Numbered from the stretch's first letter, positions 15,816-29,946 are shown. The stretch: DNA of 64,000 nucleotides from Rotaria sp. Silwood1 (GCA_905250075.1 CAJNOP010000035.1:310001-374000), one strand, 5' to 3'. A program made the numbers and translations. Notes: generated by a model from the letters alone, not told the origin.

Positions 15816-17405
15816 AGGTATCGTGAAATCTGTTGAAAAAAAAAACTATGAATAATACTGAATTTTGAGTGAAATATATAACATACTGCGCAATACTAAT
15901 AAATCTTACCCTGATCCTGTTACCAAATATTGACTGATTGTCATGGCTATTTTATACGCCATCTTTCCTTATAGTGAAGAGCGAATAACTAAAAAGAAGA
16001 AAAGTATGTAAATATCAGTTATCTATAGCAAATATAACAACACCAGGTGTGATGACATTTTTTTAGTGAGCTGTAGGTACCTGTATTTATGATTGTCTAT
16101 ATTTTCAAAATCCAAAGACGTTGCACAACTTTTTGACGTGAATAGGCAATTTCAGACATGTATTAATTTGAATCAAAACAAAAATTATTAATTCATTTTT
16201 AGTAATATTCTTCGCTTGTTTTGTTCTTTCTTCCGTGTGATGCGAGAAGTTTTTTTTCATGTATATTGAAAAAGAAAAACAGAGACTCATTCTTATATTA
16301 ATGTGATTGTGAAAAATATAGATCGATGAGTTCATCCGTTCATACAAGTACATTCAATACTTTTTATCATTCAACTACTATTACAATATAACTGGATCAA
16401 TACTCGTTGACTACGATGAAAGGTATTAAAATGGTTCTACGTTGCGAATCCTTGACTAAAAAAGATGATAAACTTTGCCAACTGCTTGATAATATTAAGC
16501 TTCTTTTCGTCTATGTTTGTTCCAGCACATGTTCTTTTTTTTTTCTTAAAGTATTCAGACAGCATCAATAACAGAATACAAAAATATCTCGATAAATTCT
16601 ATCTGATTTCTAATTGAAACTATTGTGTGTATTTCGTGTATAGAGGCATTTGTTATGTTTTATGTTGTTAAGATATTTGCATTAGTGTTTTTTTAAAAGA
16701 ATTAATTAATTCTTCAAAGTATCATTTCATACAAACAGTCCTTTGGTCGAGACAATTTTTCAGAATGCCAATTTGTCAAACAAAAAGCCGATAATCAAAT
16801 TTGATCTAACATCTGAAGAATGAATCCCAGTTGATAATTCTTAATATAAAAAGAACTTGTCTGTTAGTGTATTATTTAATTGAATAAATAAAAACGAGTA
16901 TTTCTGGCTCATTAAGTTCATTTTATATATTCAAATTCAAAATAAATGTATCAAAAATATTGGCTATTGCATTTGTGATGAATGAAATAAATGTTTGAGA
17001 ATAACTACAAGAATTAATATTTGTAGAATAGCAATTCACACTAGCTCTAGATAAGATCTAGTTGTTGAATAACATATTAAAGACTGATTATTTTCTTTCA
17101 TCTTTTTTTTTTTTATTATATCATGTATTCTACATATTTTTTTTATCTTTCCATGATTTGATTCATTTTAAAATTATTTTTGAGTTATAGTGTTATTAAA
17201 CAAAATATCTGATGTCTTAATCATATATTAATTTCTTTATTCGTGTCAATTCTGCATTTATCACCAAAAAAAACATAATTTTGCGAAACTAACATTCACA
17301 CACAAAGTATCAAGTAAAAATACAGCATACCAAAAAAGAAAAAGAAATATTGCACCATAAATATATTAATTAAATTGCTTTCTGGAATAATCTGGATTTC
17401 GTTTA
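15816..17405. other. Intergenic, 5' region of inhibitor gene
   Basis: It holds a probable non-coding or alternative 5' exon of the inhibitor gene around 15911-15965 (a short ATG frame ending at a GTAAGA donor). Otherwise it is AT-rich without recognised genes; the open frame at 16105-16353 looks random. Confidence 0.4.
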
Positions 17406-19825
17406 TTATATCGTATCATAATTTTGTTGACGATTAGCTGAATATCGAGTTTTAATTTTGTTTATGACTAGTTTACATTCACGAATAAACAATGGTAAAA
17501 TACAACAACAGGTAACAAATGTCTTAAAATTAGAACAAAAAAAATACGAAGACATAATTTTCTTCATTCAAAAATCAACTCAATACTTACCATAAGAACA
17601 AAAAAATAGAAAACGAATCGCCAATCATGCCAACGTTTTTCAATAACTGGAATTAATACTTGCCCAATAGCCGCTCCATAACTTCCTGTTCCATCAACAA
17701 TACCAGTTACTGTTGATAAAGCTTGATCATTGGCAGCTAATATTTCTTGTCGTCCAAGATCAGCCGTTATGGCAGCACTAATCATATTAGCTGGACCACC
17801 AATAAATACACCAGTCACAGCCATTACAAATCCATTTATTGCTTTATTATTAGTTAAACCTAAATATTATAACAAAACAAACAATAACAACTGATTTAAT
17901 CAAACATAATTATCACTGACTGCTAAAAATAAATAACATTGGAATAGCAATAAGTAATGCCGGAACGACAACAATTGATCGAAGACCAACAAGATCCTAT
18001 TAATAGTTTTTTTGTTTTTGCTATGTTCAAAATAATTTTTCATACAACTTACAGAGATAAGACCACCAACAATTCCACCTATAATTCCACCAACATCATA
18101 TAATGTTGAAAGTAAATCAGCATCAGATTCTTGCCAACGAAATTTAGCATGTAAATAAAATGGAAGCCAAAAAAAGAACGAATCTATTATATATAGAAAA
18201 TTGATTTTAAATATTTAATTTCGTTTTCAATTAACTTACAATTAACTAATTTAAGACAAGCATAGCATAATGAATACTAAATTAAAATGTTAGATTTCTA
18301 GTTTAGAAAAACTACACTAATCATTTCGGATTTAATTTACCATAGCTACACCAGGTAAAAGCCATGCTTGAAAAAATGTTATTGGTTTATTTGCTGTTGA
18401 ATCTGGCGGTTTTACAATTATTTCTGTCTCTTCACCTGTCTCACGATCATTGACTGTAGTTGTTGTTTCTAAATGATGAAGAATATATTTTATTTTATGT
18501 GAAATAGTATAAATTTAAACACATTAAAAGAAACAAGTCCTATAATATGAATGATTTTTTCAGTTAAATTATTCGAACAATATTTTTCTCTTAAAAAGAT
18601 GTCATATATATATATATATGCTTCAATATTGATTTTCTTACCTTCACCTGATACATTAACATGTGTAGCTGCCATACCTATGAAAATTATGTTTTAAAAA
18701 CTAAAATAAAAAAATCTTTTTTGTAACATACCAACATCTGCTGGTGACGGAACAATAGCAAAAAAACATATAATAGCACAACAAGCTAATAAAACAGCAC
18801 AAACAAGAAACGGATATTCATAACCATATGTAAGAAAAGTAGCGGCTAATGTTGCACCGAATATATTACCAACTGAGGCGCATGCACTCCAAATACCAAA
18901 AATAAAACCACGACTAAAAAAGATATATTAAGAATAAGACAAGAAAAGAATAATTTTGGATTTTTTTTTCTTACCCTTCCTTTCCAAACCAATTTCCCAT
19001 AATGGCAACTGCACATGGCCAACCAGTCGATTGAGCTAAACCATTAAGAATCCAAAAACAAATATACCAAGCAATTGAATATATATGTAACCATTCGCTC
19101 AGTACACCAAATAGGAAAATCTAACAATAGAAACATATTAATCTAGTTAAACTTTTTTTTTTTGATACAAAAATGATCATACCACAACCGCAGTAACAAT
19201 CATTCCAACACAAAGAACAATTCGAAGATCAAATCTGAGCAAGCAAGAAAGTTTAGCACTTTATTTTAATATAAACATTTGATCTTACCGATCACCAATA
19301 ATGCCACTTACGAATAGACCCTGAAAAGAATTATCAAAACTGTATGATTAAAGTTTATCTCTAATTCATATTATCGTACAGTAGCATAAGAAAACATAAA
19401 CACAGCATCTAATACACCCAAGAAAATTGTGGCATTTTCAGGTGAAGCAAAAAGACGTTTTTGATTCCAAATCTAAATTTAAATTGTCTCTATTTTTTTT
19501 AAATACTAAAATTTATTTTTGTTTACATCATCCGGTTTTATTGGATTGATTGTTTGATTTGCTACTGGACTCCATTCTTCAGCCATAGTTGATTTAACAT
19601 TAGAAAATACCTTTCTTGCAGCATGTAACATAGCATAGCTACATTAAATAATGTTTGTTTTTAAATTTCTAATTTTTTTTTTAAGGTCTTTTTTTTTTAC
19701 CTAATAAATGTCAACATGAATGTACTCAGATGATAAAATGTGTATCGATATTTTGATGGTCTTTGAATAAGAGGAGCAGTTATATTATCATCAGTCTCTG
19801 GAGATCTGTTAATATTTGTAATCAT
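17406..19825 (-). CDS. SLC37 sugar-phosphate/phosphate antiporter
   Basis: Fourteen exons chain in phase into 511 residues: 19701-19825, 19527-19638, 19380-19472, 19289-19320, 19183-19234, 18975-19120, 18732-18913, 18642-18677, 18341-18468, 18240-18276, 18053-18183, 17921-17996, 17591-17859, 17406-17522. The major facilitator family SLC37 exchanges glucose-6-phosphate or glycerol-3-phosphate for phosphate, usually in the ER membrane. Matching blocks are YTFYHLSTFMLTF and SYAMLHAARKV, GLFVSGIIGDR, NGLAQSTGWP and GNWFGKEGRGFIFGIW, WLPFYLH, STLYDVGGIIGGIVGGLIS and ALSTVTGIVDGTGSYGAA. The hydrophilic central loop (VNDRETGEETEII) sits where SLC37A1/A2 have theirs, and the sequence looks closest to those two rather than to SLC37A4. 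Exons as short as 32-37 bp are supported only by phase and homology. The C-terminus is basic and has no clear KKxx signal. Confidence 0.93.
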
Positions 19826-20217
19826 GATGAACAAAAATCTGAAATCAGAAAGTCTAAGTTTTATAACTTAAAGGAGTGACATATTTTTCTGGACGAACCA
19901 ACTGACTGAACTACTGATAATAGGACAATCGTACTTCATTGGTTTGTTACTCAATGCAATCATTCTCCAAGCGCTACATTCAATGTAATTATTAAACTCA
20001 TATATATGCATGAAAAAAGAAAGATTTTTAGTAAAATATAAATATTTTTTCAAATAAAAATATAAGTTTAACGTGATTTTATTATTAATATAAATTCTTA
20101 GAAACAAATAGTGTTTGTTACCATCACTGCACAACAGCAAGTAATGGAATAATGGTGATTAATATATAAAACATTTTATTGAACAATTATTTGACGCTAT
20201 TTCAAGTAACTTCAAAC
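19826..20217. other. Divergent promoter region SLC37 / IFT70
   Basis: A 392-bp gap between two divergent starts, so both promoters should lie here. An open frame on the minus strand (19868-20140) is low complexity and judged spurious. Confidence 0.5.
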
Positions 20218-23200
20218 ATGGATTTCGAAAGTGCTAATATGGATATGACATCCAAAATCTATTCATTGGTAATAAACTATTTCTATTCTTCAACTATTAT
20301 TATATTCATATTTCTTTTACTAAAGATTCGCGATAAAAAATATCAACAAGCAATCAATGTTCTTAGTTTTCAAAATCAAAGTCAACCTCGTGTATGATAA
20401 TTAGCTATTTTTTCTATATTTTCAAAATAAATCAATTTTCTATTTAGTGTCGTCCAACATTATCATTACTTGCTTATTGTTACTATCATGCACAAGATTT
20501 TACACAAGCTGCTGATTGTTATGAACAACTTGTTCAAATTTCACCAGAAATTGATGATTATAAATTTGCCTTTGGACAATCACTTTATAAATGTGGACTT
20601 AATGAAGAAGCTCTTAGAGTATTAAATCAAATCGAACAGCCATCATTGATGAACAACGTTTGTTCTTTTAATATTCAAATAGAAAATCAAGTTAACCATT
20701 TTGTTTTACGTTTAGGTACGAAAATTACAAGCCGCTATTTGTTATGCTTTGGATGATGTCAAATCATGTCAGGTAAAAATCAAAATATAACGAGGACCAT
20801 TGAATACCTTCCTTGTTGTTTTTTGTTGGCAGAACAAACAATTTGTTTATTTAATAATATGCTATCTATAGAGAGAAACTATGAACATCCCAGCGTTTCA
20901 TAATATATTTATTTCAAGCACCAAATGAAATTTGGAAGATAAAAAGTGATTTTTTTTTTCATTTACTATGTAAAATAATATTTACATAAATGAGATAGTG
21001 AAAAATGTTTTAAGTATAAAAGAATCTATTTCGAAACTATTCAATGTTTCATCTTCATTTTCATACGAAACAATGTTGGTTACATCTGTTGTATCTCTTT
21101 AGTTTTTCATTAATTCATATCTATCAAGAAAAATAATTAGTTATACATATAGCAAATCTGATATTATGTACCGTAAGATATAATAAATTTCATATTTTCT
21201 CATTAACAAAGTTGATATTGTAATAAAATTGAAAAAGAACGTATCTGTCTTCTAATTAGAGTTATATTGATCAATGTAATGATGATGATCCGGATACAGT
21301 TGTCAATACAGGTTGTGTTTTATATAAAGAAGGAAAATACGATGAAGCCTTAAAATATTTCACTAAAGCACAACAACTTGGTGGATATAATCCGAGTATA
21401 CTATCAATTTTTTTTTTTTGAAAATTTTATATTATCTTTTGTTGTTTATTTGTTTTTGTAGAAGTATGGTATAATATAGCTCTTTGTTATTATGAATTAA
21501 AGCAATATGCTCAAGCTGTACAACATTTGGGTGCAATTGTTGAAAAAGGAATTAAAGAATATCCTGGTAAAGTAAAATAAGCAAGAAAGTTATTTTTAGT
21601 TATTGTTCAATTTTTCTTTTTTTTTATTTAAGAATTAAGTATTGGTATGCAAACAGAAGGTATTGATATAACATCTGTTGGCAATACAAATACTTTACAA
21701 GAATCAACTCTTGTTGAAGCATTTAATTTACGTGCTGCTATTGAATTTATCCTTAAAAATTGTTTGTATATTTTGTTGCTAAAAATATATTAAAAGAAAA
21801 GAATTTGTGTTTCTTTTTAAAGATGTTGCAGCACGAGAAGCTTTAACTGATATGCCTCCTAGAAATGTAAATGAACTTGATATGATAACATTACATAATC
21901 TTGCTATTATGAATATGGAAGAAGATGCAACAGGTGGTTTTGAAAAATTAACATTTTTAATTAGTAGTGAAGGATTTCCACGTGAAACATTTGTTAATTT
22001 ATGTCTTTTATATCTTAAATATGAAGTAAGTACAGTTCTGAACGAAAATAGCTGTCCTTTCCATCCAATACTACTATTCTTGATGACATTGAGCTGATAT
22101 TTTGGAGACATGCGTACGACAATAAAGCTTAATCGTAAGCACTAACTCATCTCTCGATCGGTTAACATTTCTAATCTTTCATTCAAAAGCCTAATCTCCT
22201 AGCTATATCTAATTCGATTTTTATTAGAAATCACTTTAAAACAATTGAGATATTGTCTTGCCAATAAGAATATCTGTTGAAGCGCAAATATTGATTGTTA
22301 AGCAATATGAATCATTTCCACGATGAATTTGACCAACTCATTTGAAAATTTTAGTGGAAAGTTCTAATGAGACAACAAGTCTATTCCAAAGTCTTAGAGT
22401 CACAGTACTAAATGAAGTTGAATTAGTGCTATGATATGAATTTGCTATCTCCAGTCATGCTAATTGTTAAGATCTTGAGTATGTGCCAACGGTTCTAGTA
22501 ATAATAAGGTAGCGACCAGAGTTTATTGTTGCACAAATGCATCTAAAATATCAGGCCAATATCATAAACAATAGTAGTAATTTATGGGAGATAACTACTT
22601 TTGTCCACAGTTGAATGCATAGATCAGTATACAGTTAAATTCAATATATTTATTATTTTGAAGTATTACGACTTTGCTGCTGATCTTCTTGCGGAAAATA
22701 CAGATCTAACATTTAAATATATGGAACCATATATTTACGAATTTATAGAAGCTAAAATAGTTCAACAAACAGCACCCGAAGCTGCATTTAAAAAGTTTGA
22801 AGAATTAGCTGGAACATTAATTGAACAATTGCGTCGACTTGTTAAAGAAGTACAAGAAAATCGACGATCGCAAAAGGATGAACAAGTAAAAAAAAAAGTA
22901 CAAGAATACGATGCTACTTTAGAAAAGTATTTACTTTTTAATAATTTTATTTTCATAATTTTTATTAATTATTTAAATTAAGATATGTACCTGTATTAAT
23001 GGCACAAGCTAATATTTATTGGTTACAAGAAAATTATGCCGCCGTAGAAAAAATCTTTCGAAAATCGGTCGAATTTTGTAATGATAATGAAATATGGAAA
23101 TTAAATGTTAATAAAATTTGAATTTTTATTTATTATTTAATAATTCTTGGTTTTATATTTTCTTTAGGTTGCTCATGTTCTTTTTATGCAGGATAATAAA

Positions 23201-24885
23201 TATAGAGAAGCAAGTACGTTTTTATTAGATTTATTTTTAAGATTACAATACAGAAATATAATTGTTCTTTTTTTTTGTTTCAGTTGGATTCTACGAACCT
23301 ATTGTCAAGAAACATGAAGATAATGTAAGAGATAATACATTTTCTTTACAAAGAACTTAATAGATTTTATTTGAATTTAAAAGAAATTTTAAATTAATGA
23401 ACTTGTTTTGTCCGACTTAGGAGGAAAGTTTACGCTGATGAATGGTTAGTTATTTAGAAATTTATAAATCGAATCAAATTGAATTTATTGCGTGAAATAA
23501 GACTTGAATGTAATTTGTAGATTTATCTGCTGAAGAGATTACTAGAATAATGATAATATTATTTCTCAATATTGAACAAAATTTTTCTATACTCTAGTAT
23601 ATATATATATATTGAACTTAGAATTTTCTGCTGCCGGTATATCACACGAAACTTTAGATACTTAATGATTTAAATGCTTCTGAGAATTCTATCTACTAAT
23701 TTGTCGAAAAGTTTGTCATAGACTGCGATGAAAATTGATCAGATACCTTTGTAAGATCCATGTACTGAGACAATTCTCAGTAGAACATCCAACCTGAATT
23801 CTGTGGCATATTGGTAACAAGATATCAGAAAAGGTACCTTGTTGACAATTGATCGAATATATGGATACCCTGAATTCAATACATTCACTAGAATAATTTA
23901 AACAATGGTTTTATAATAGTTTTCCCAAAATAATAACGCTTATTACCTTGAAAATGTTAAATTATTTTATTTAAAAATGTGAACACTTTGCTGAGTTTCA
24001 TGTATTTAATACTAGTTAGAAGAAAATATTAAAGATATAGTTGGCGATAAGTAACAACTTGTTGACAGTATCTTTTGAGCTAATATTAACGATATAAAAT
24101 GATTGTTTAAAATAATTATCAAAACCAAGATATTCGTTTGATGAATTTGAAACAGAAATAACAAATTTTTATTTTTAGCTTTTATCAGTTAGTCCAATTG
24201 TTTTGGCTAATTTATGTGTTAGTCATATAATGACAAGTCAAAATGAAGAAGTAAGAATTTAGAAAAACAAAAAGTATTTCTATTATATAAATATTATATA
24301 TTTATATTAAGGCTGAAGAATTGATGCGTAAAATTGAACGTGAAGAAGATAAATTACCATTTGAAACCCCCGAAAAAAAAGTTTTTCATTTATGTATTGT
24401 TAATCTCGTCATTGGGTAAAAACTACAACGAATATTTTTAAATAAATTTCAAATAATTTCTTTTTTTTTTATTGTTAGAACACTTTATTGTGCGAAAAAT
24501 AATTATGAATTCGGTATATCACGTGTCATGAAATCACTTGAACCCTATCAAAAAAAATTAGGAACAGATACATGGTTTTATACAAAACGTTGTTTTCTAT
24601 CGCTTTTTGAAAATATGGCACGTCATTCGGTTATTATTCGTGATCAAGTTCTTATGGAAATGTTACATTTCTTAAGTCATTGTGAAAGTAAAAAAATTTC
24701 TATATTTATTTTTTCTAATTGTTCTATTCAAATAATGATTATTTTTAGCTTGGGGTCGTGATGTTAAAGCAAATTTTGTTTCTCCATTAACAAATAAACC
24801 AATGCATGCTGGAAAAAATACAGTTGCCTATGAAGCACGTTATTTGAAAGCATTACTTTTAGATTTATTAAAAATAGACGGTTAA
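20218..24885 (+). CDS. TTC30: Intraflagellar transport protein IFT70 (TTC30)
   Basis: Sixteen exons join in phase into 650 residues (human TTC30A is 665): 20218-20268, 20326-20391, 20448-20657, 20716-20772, 21260-21395, 21462-21566, 21633-21761, 21823-22025, 22664-22926, 22983-23106, 23168-23213, 23284-23324, 24179-24250, 24312-24415, 24479-24687, 24749-24885. IFT70 is a TPR superhelix in the IFT-B complex that carries cargo along cilia. Blocks matching vertebrate TTC30 nearly residue for residue include VAAREALTDMPPR, FRKSVEFCND, KLNVAHVLFMQ, FYEPIVKKH, LANLCVSHIMTSQNEEAEEL, HLCIVNLVIGTLYCAK, YEFGISRVMKSLEPY and LGTDTWFYTKRCFLSL. The introns at 20773-21259, 22026-22663 and 23325-24178 are the large ones and show no extra exon; homology runs straight across them. 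The gene fits a ciliated animal. Confidence 0.97.
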
Positions 24886-25301
24886 AATACATGTTCTATA
24901 ATATTTATTTGTGTTTTTTTTCGTTTTACATAATGAAATATTAAAAAAAATTCTTTGTTCTATTTGAATATAAAACAGTGGCGAACATATTTAAGCTTGA
25001 CGAAAATAATCTTTTCAAAATATGATTGCAATGGATAAATCATGAACATTAGATAAGAATTTAATTCAATCATTAGTTTAAGTCTATTCAAAACACTATT
25101 TTCTAATTCTCATTTCTTACAGGAGTATTCCACAGTTTAAGTCTTTATTCTCTCTCATTAGCAATTGGCATTGTCATTTGTCGAAACATCGTAAAAAGTG
25201 TAGAGCGCATGATCCTAAAAAATTTCCTTACACGTTGCACCTAGAAAAGTTCCTAAGTAATCAAGTGGAAAAAAGTATTTTGTATGCTTATTCTGCTTCT
25301 G

Positions 25302-25923
25302 ACGAGGAAACATTTTCAGGTGCTAAAAAGCTTTTCAACCGGGGATGTGATAACTAGATAGGGCATAGCTAGCAGTGATACACCCTAAGTTAGTTCGCGC
25401 CCAAGTTGAGATTTGGCTGAGATATCGACTTTTTATTAGAATTTGCCTATGGTACCCCATCTTTCCCATGAAATCAAAGTTTTGAATTTTGAGGTGAGAC
25501 TTTGCCCATATCAAGGCCTCGGCTAGGGTAGTTCATCCAAAAAGTTTCAGAATTTTCGGGCTAAGCATTCCCGAGATTTGAGTCTGTTAGTATAAACACA
25601 GTTTTTTACGGATATTGCTGTATGCATGGATATTTTGAAAACATTATATCTCGGGAATGCTTAGCTTGAAAATTCTGAAACTTTGTGGATGAACTACCCT
25701 AGCCGAGGCCTTGATATGGGCAAAGTCTCACCTCAAAATTCAAAACTTTGATTTCATGGGAAAGATGGGGTCCCATAGGCAAATTCTAGTAAAAAGTCGA
25801 TATCTCAGCCAAATCTCAACTTGGGCGCGAACTAACTTAGGGTGTATCACTGCTAGCTATGCCCTATCTAGTTATCACATCCCCGGTTGAAAAGCTTTTT
25901 AGCACCTGAAAATGTTCCCTCGT
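25302..25923. mobile_element. Foldback (long inverted-repeat) element
   Basis: Two arms of about 276 bp (25302-25577 and 25648-25923) are near-perfect reverse complements around a loop of about 70 bp. The left arm starts ACGAGGAAACATTTTCAGG and the right arm ends ...AAAATGTTCCCTCGT; the inner ends are GCATTCCCGAGAT and ATCTCGGGAATGC. The element is visibly richer in GC than its surroundings. It has no coding capacity and no clear target-site duplication. The arms match closely apart from isolated differences, so it is recent or kept homogeneous by conversion. Confidence 0.85.
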
Positions 25924-27227
25924 GAGATATACGACTTCCCAAAGAGACGATTATGAAATAATTAAAAGGAAGAACATTTTTTTTCTTAATTGTTGTTTTT
26001 CATTCACTAGAAATATACACCTTGATGATGTGCCGTGTGATACATATCAATGAAAATTGTTGCTATTGAATAAAATGCATGTGAAAATTTTCACATGAAT
26101 CAGTTGTACAAAATATTATAAAACATAAAATGGCAACTGGAATTACCATTAGGGAATAATGACATGAAAACAAAAAAATATAAACCTCTTTGGTTGTTAT
26201 ATAGATCTTTGATATGGGTGTCAGTGTTGGAAAAGAAGATCCAAACAATAGTCATACCTTTATTTCGAGAAAAACAGATGTTATAAAAAAAATCTCTATA
26301 TATTGTTAAATTAACAAAATAGATTGTGTTTTTGAGAAACCAATCAGTTACTCACAGAAGATAGAAAACAAAATTTTTCATGTCGTTACTCCCTCTCTTC
26401 CTTCAATGGCAATTGGAATTGCTAAATTATTCTTCATACAGAGAAGCGCACCTGATCGGTCTGGTGTACTATTGATCTACTGAAGAGGCCAATACTCTTT
26501 TGTAATATTTGTTTCATAAGTGACTCTTCACGATTCATTGCAAGGAATAAACGGTTGAATAAAGAGGACTAAAATATAATCTTTAATTAAGATTCATTTG
26601 TATTGAATGCACTCTGATATAAATAATCCTCTTGAAAGTATAAGCCAAGATTTTTTGCTTGATGTAATCTAAACAAAAATTAAACGTCTTTGCGCTAACA
26701 TCTATCATACTGATAAAAAAATAGCTAAAGTTTTCTTTCTAATTGTAATTAATATAATCTAGTATTTCCATCTCTCATCTACTCGAACGTTGAATGATGG
26801 TGTAGCATTTAAATTGTAGAATGCTTATAGAAGATGGCAGTATAGGTCACATTAACATTTAAATAAAGTCAATTTGTAGTTGTGACTAGACTAGTCTTTT
26901 GAAGAAATTGATTATTGATATGATGCAGCGTATGATAACGTTTCAAGTCTATTGAATTACTTATCGGCAGATAGATTAATACAGATACACTAATCTTAAC
27001 TCATTCTGATTATTTCTAGATAAAGAAAAAAAAAGGCAGAAATTATTAACAAAACAAGTACAAACACAAACATCATGAATATTTTGTACAGCCAAACATT
27101 TGCCTTATATGACTAAGACCTTAACTCTTGATTGATTGAAGTATTATGATCGTAAATTTCTTTTTTTTTTCTCGCTTTAGAAATTTATTTAGATTCTTAT
27201 TTTCTTATGATACTATACAGTTTTTAA

Positions 27228-27497
27228 ATAATACACAAATCAATTGATCAATCATCAAGTTGTCGTTGGTGCTATGGTGGCAATATAATTTTAGATCTCA
27301 ATGAAAGAATTCATGTTCAGACGTGGTTACGCACCAACTATCCAGAACATTTTGATAGGATTTATTATTCATCAGATGCCGGCTTTATCAGAAAAGAAGA
27401 CAGTTTAGTGCCTATTTTCGATAGTGAATGGCTAAAAGCAACAATAGCTATTCAGAAGGCAGCTATTCAAATATGGAATGATTTAAAAAGAACTTGA
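27228..27497 (+). pseudogene. Orphan coding-like ORF without start codon
   Basis: An 89-codon open frame contains no ATG but reads like a real protein: CRWCYGGNIILDLNERIHV, TWLRTNYPEHFDRIYYSSD, FIRKEDSLVPIFDSEWLKA, and ends QIWNDLKRT plus TGA. Its composition is balanced, with Trp, Cys, Pro, His and Asp, unlike random AT-rich translation. An in-frame TAA at 27225 closes it upstream, and no acceptor joins in phase. It may be the last exon of a decayed gene or a gene fragment. The family was not recognised. Confidence 0.35.
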
Positions 27498-28821
27498 TGA
27501 TTTTAATCCATTTCCGATAGAATTTGAAAAATAAAATATTTAACGATAATATATTCTTCAATACAAAAAATAGTTGTACATAGAACGCTACAAAAGTTTT
27601 TCTACTCACCTCCGCTAAAAGCCTTAATTTGAGATTATGTGTAAAGTTCCATACGTACACGTCTAACCCTCTGCTGTATTTTTAGATTGCATTAAGGCTT
27701 GTGGTATAGTATTTTTTTTAGATAGGTTTCAAGTTTTAACATGAATACGTTCAAGTAATGATTTTACATAACTTGCAAAGTGGCTTAGCTTCCGAAGGAA
27801 GTCATGTCCATTTGCCATGAAGATAAGGGAAATTAACGCCTTCAGATTCTACACTAATTAGTTTGCTTTCATTAATTATAACAGAAAAATTTCAGCATTG
27901 ACAATGCACTCCATTCAGATCGGTCTCCAATTACTCTAACAGAAGATTTGTAATGCTGTTCCACCAATAATTGAAAATAACTCCCATGGAACGTACGAAT
28001 AAATAGAAAACATTACTTTTTTTTAATTTTTGATGGTCGTAATAAAAATTGTGTCGAACATTGCACTTCAATATATCTTGTTAGTATTGGTTTCGTTTCG
28101 CTAAGATCGAAATCCAAACTGGAATTTCTCACAGCTTAATTCGAAAATATTCTATTTTACGAAGCATACTGATATTACCAAGAGTAAACGGTACCGTATT
28201 GTTTCGATATGGAAAATGTGTATTGTTGTTATGTAACATATCCTTTCGAAAAAGTTGCAGTTTAAACTACTCTTATTTGCTTGATCATATCATCCCAGTT
28301 GCCTCTCTTCTATGTAATCTATATGTAAAACATTTACAGATTGAGATTTAAAAGAAAGTGTGAAACTTCTTACATTGCAAAACCATGGTCTTACAAAATT
28401 GTTCAGTGGGCTGTTGAAATTTGAAATATAATACAATGAAGTATAAATTACAATGTAGGTTGATGAATGCCAACAAACAGACGGATCTTTTTCAGAATGC
28501 AATAATAGACAAACGTTGACTTTTTAAAATGATAATTGAATAAATATCTGAAAGTTGTGTAAAATCTTTCAATCGATCAAAAAAGACCGACATTCATTAA
28601 TCATATTTTCCAATGGACCATATTTAACATTTTTCTTCTTGAATTAGATATGCTACTGTAAATACAATAACAATCTTTCAGCGACCTCTTTTTATTTATC
28701 AAAGTATGGTTAACGAAACATATGCAGTTTCATCAGTCATTTCTTTCTTTACGCAAGATGTGAAGCAAAATACTTTCTTATTCACTTTTCATTCATCAAA
28801 GTGAAATTATCAAGATAAAAT

Positions 28822-29946
28822 ATGTCAAAAACTGAAGTTGACATAGAAGAACAATCATTCTTGAAAGAAGTCACATCTCATCTACCTTCGGACTGGTCAG
28901 ATGAACGACGTGATGCTTATGTTCAACATGTATTAATTAGTTGGCGACGACATCAAGAACATTCACATGAAGAACAACGTTTATTGGAAAAATATTTGTC
29001 CACTATTCAGCAACATTTTAAACCTCAATCACCTGAACTATATGATTTCAAACAATGGCCGATCAATGAAAATCTTATAACTATGCTCAATCGTGGTTCA
29101 ATTGATTCTGATATTGTCAAACAAGTATGTATATCTTTTTTTTTATAAATATATTTATAATGATAATATGTGGATCTTTTGTAATAGATACAATCATCAG
29201 GTGTATATACTTTTTCTTTTCTACCTACAATATTTTGTCAATCATTAATTAATGAAATAGCATATTTTGAACAATGGTGTATTGATAATGGATTAAAATT
29301 GTATCGTCCTAATTCAATGAATAAATATGGTGTTATTCTTGATCATTTTGGATTTGAAAAATGTTTAACTGATATCGTTACAAATATTATGCAGCCATTA
29401 ACTCGACTTATCTATAAACATGTAACGCTTCCTCTTGATTCTCATCATGGTTTTATTGTTGAATATGCTATGGACAAGTAAGAAAATTCTTTTATAGTTT
29501 CTAATCTTATTCTTCTTTCTATACATATATAGAGATAGAAAACTTGATTTTCATGTCGATGATGCCGCCGTAACATTAAATATATGTCTCGGGACAGAAT
29601 TTACAGGTGGTCAATTGTATTTTGGTGGGATACGGTGTTCATCTCATACTAGCACAACTCCGCCAAGAGATGATGAAGAGATCTATCTTGAACATCAAGT
29701 TGGCACAGCATGTCTTCATCTGGGTAATCATCGACATCGAGCATTACCTATAACTAGTGGACGAAGACTTAATCTGATTCTTTGGGTAAGTTTTGACAAA
29801 AAATTGTATTACACAAATAATATTTTCTATATACATTGTTTTAGTGTCGATCGTCAAATTTCGATGATGAAAGAAAAAAGAATGTGAACAATGAATGTCC
29901 CACTTGGTGTGGATTTCATCAAATGAAAAGTGAAGAAAATGTTTAA
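28822..29946 (+). CDS. OGFOD2: OGFOD2-type 2-oxoglutarate/Fe(II) dioxygenase
   Basis: Four exons, 28822-29124, 29188-29477, 29533-29785 and 29845-29946, give 315 residues. The C-terminal half matches OGFOD2: LDSHHGFIVEYAMDKDRKL, FHVDDAAVTLNICLG, FTGGQLYFGGI, then GNHRHRALPITSGRRLNLILWCRSS. The iron ligands are visible as His205-x-Asp207 and His266, and Arg276 is placed to bind 2-oxoglutarate. The cysteine-containing tail (ECPTWCGFHQM) is also typical. The N-terminal 100 residues are charged and helical. The enzyme should couple 2-oxoglutarate decarboxylation to hydroxylation of an unknown substrate; OGFOD2 itself has no settled substrate. The start is the first ATG, after a stretch with CAAAG and CAAG acceptor-like sites. 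The neighbour gene is convergent, about 95 bp away. Confidence 0.92.

Larger units (their letters stand above)
24886..28821. other. Gene-poor interval
   Basis: Between IFT70 and OGFOD2. It contains the foldback element (25302-25923) and one coding-like frame without a start (27228-27497), both listed separately. The rest is AT-rich with no recognised gene. Confidence 0.5.

Noticed and set aside
15911..15963. Upstream ATG exon for the inhibitor gene
   Set aside because: Its donor would join the next exon out of phase and give an early stop, so it is treated as non-coding or alternative.
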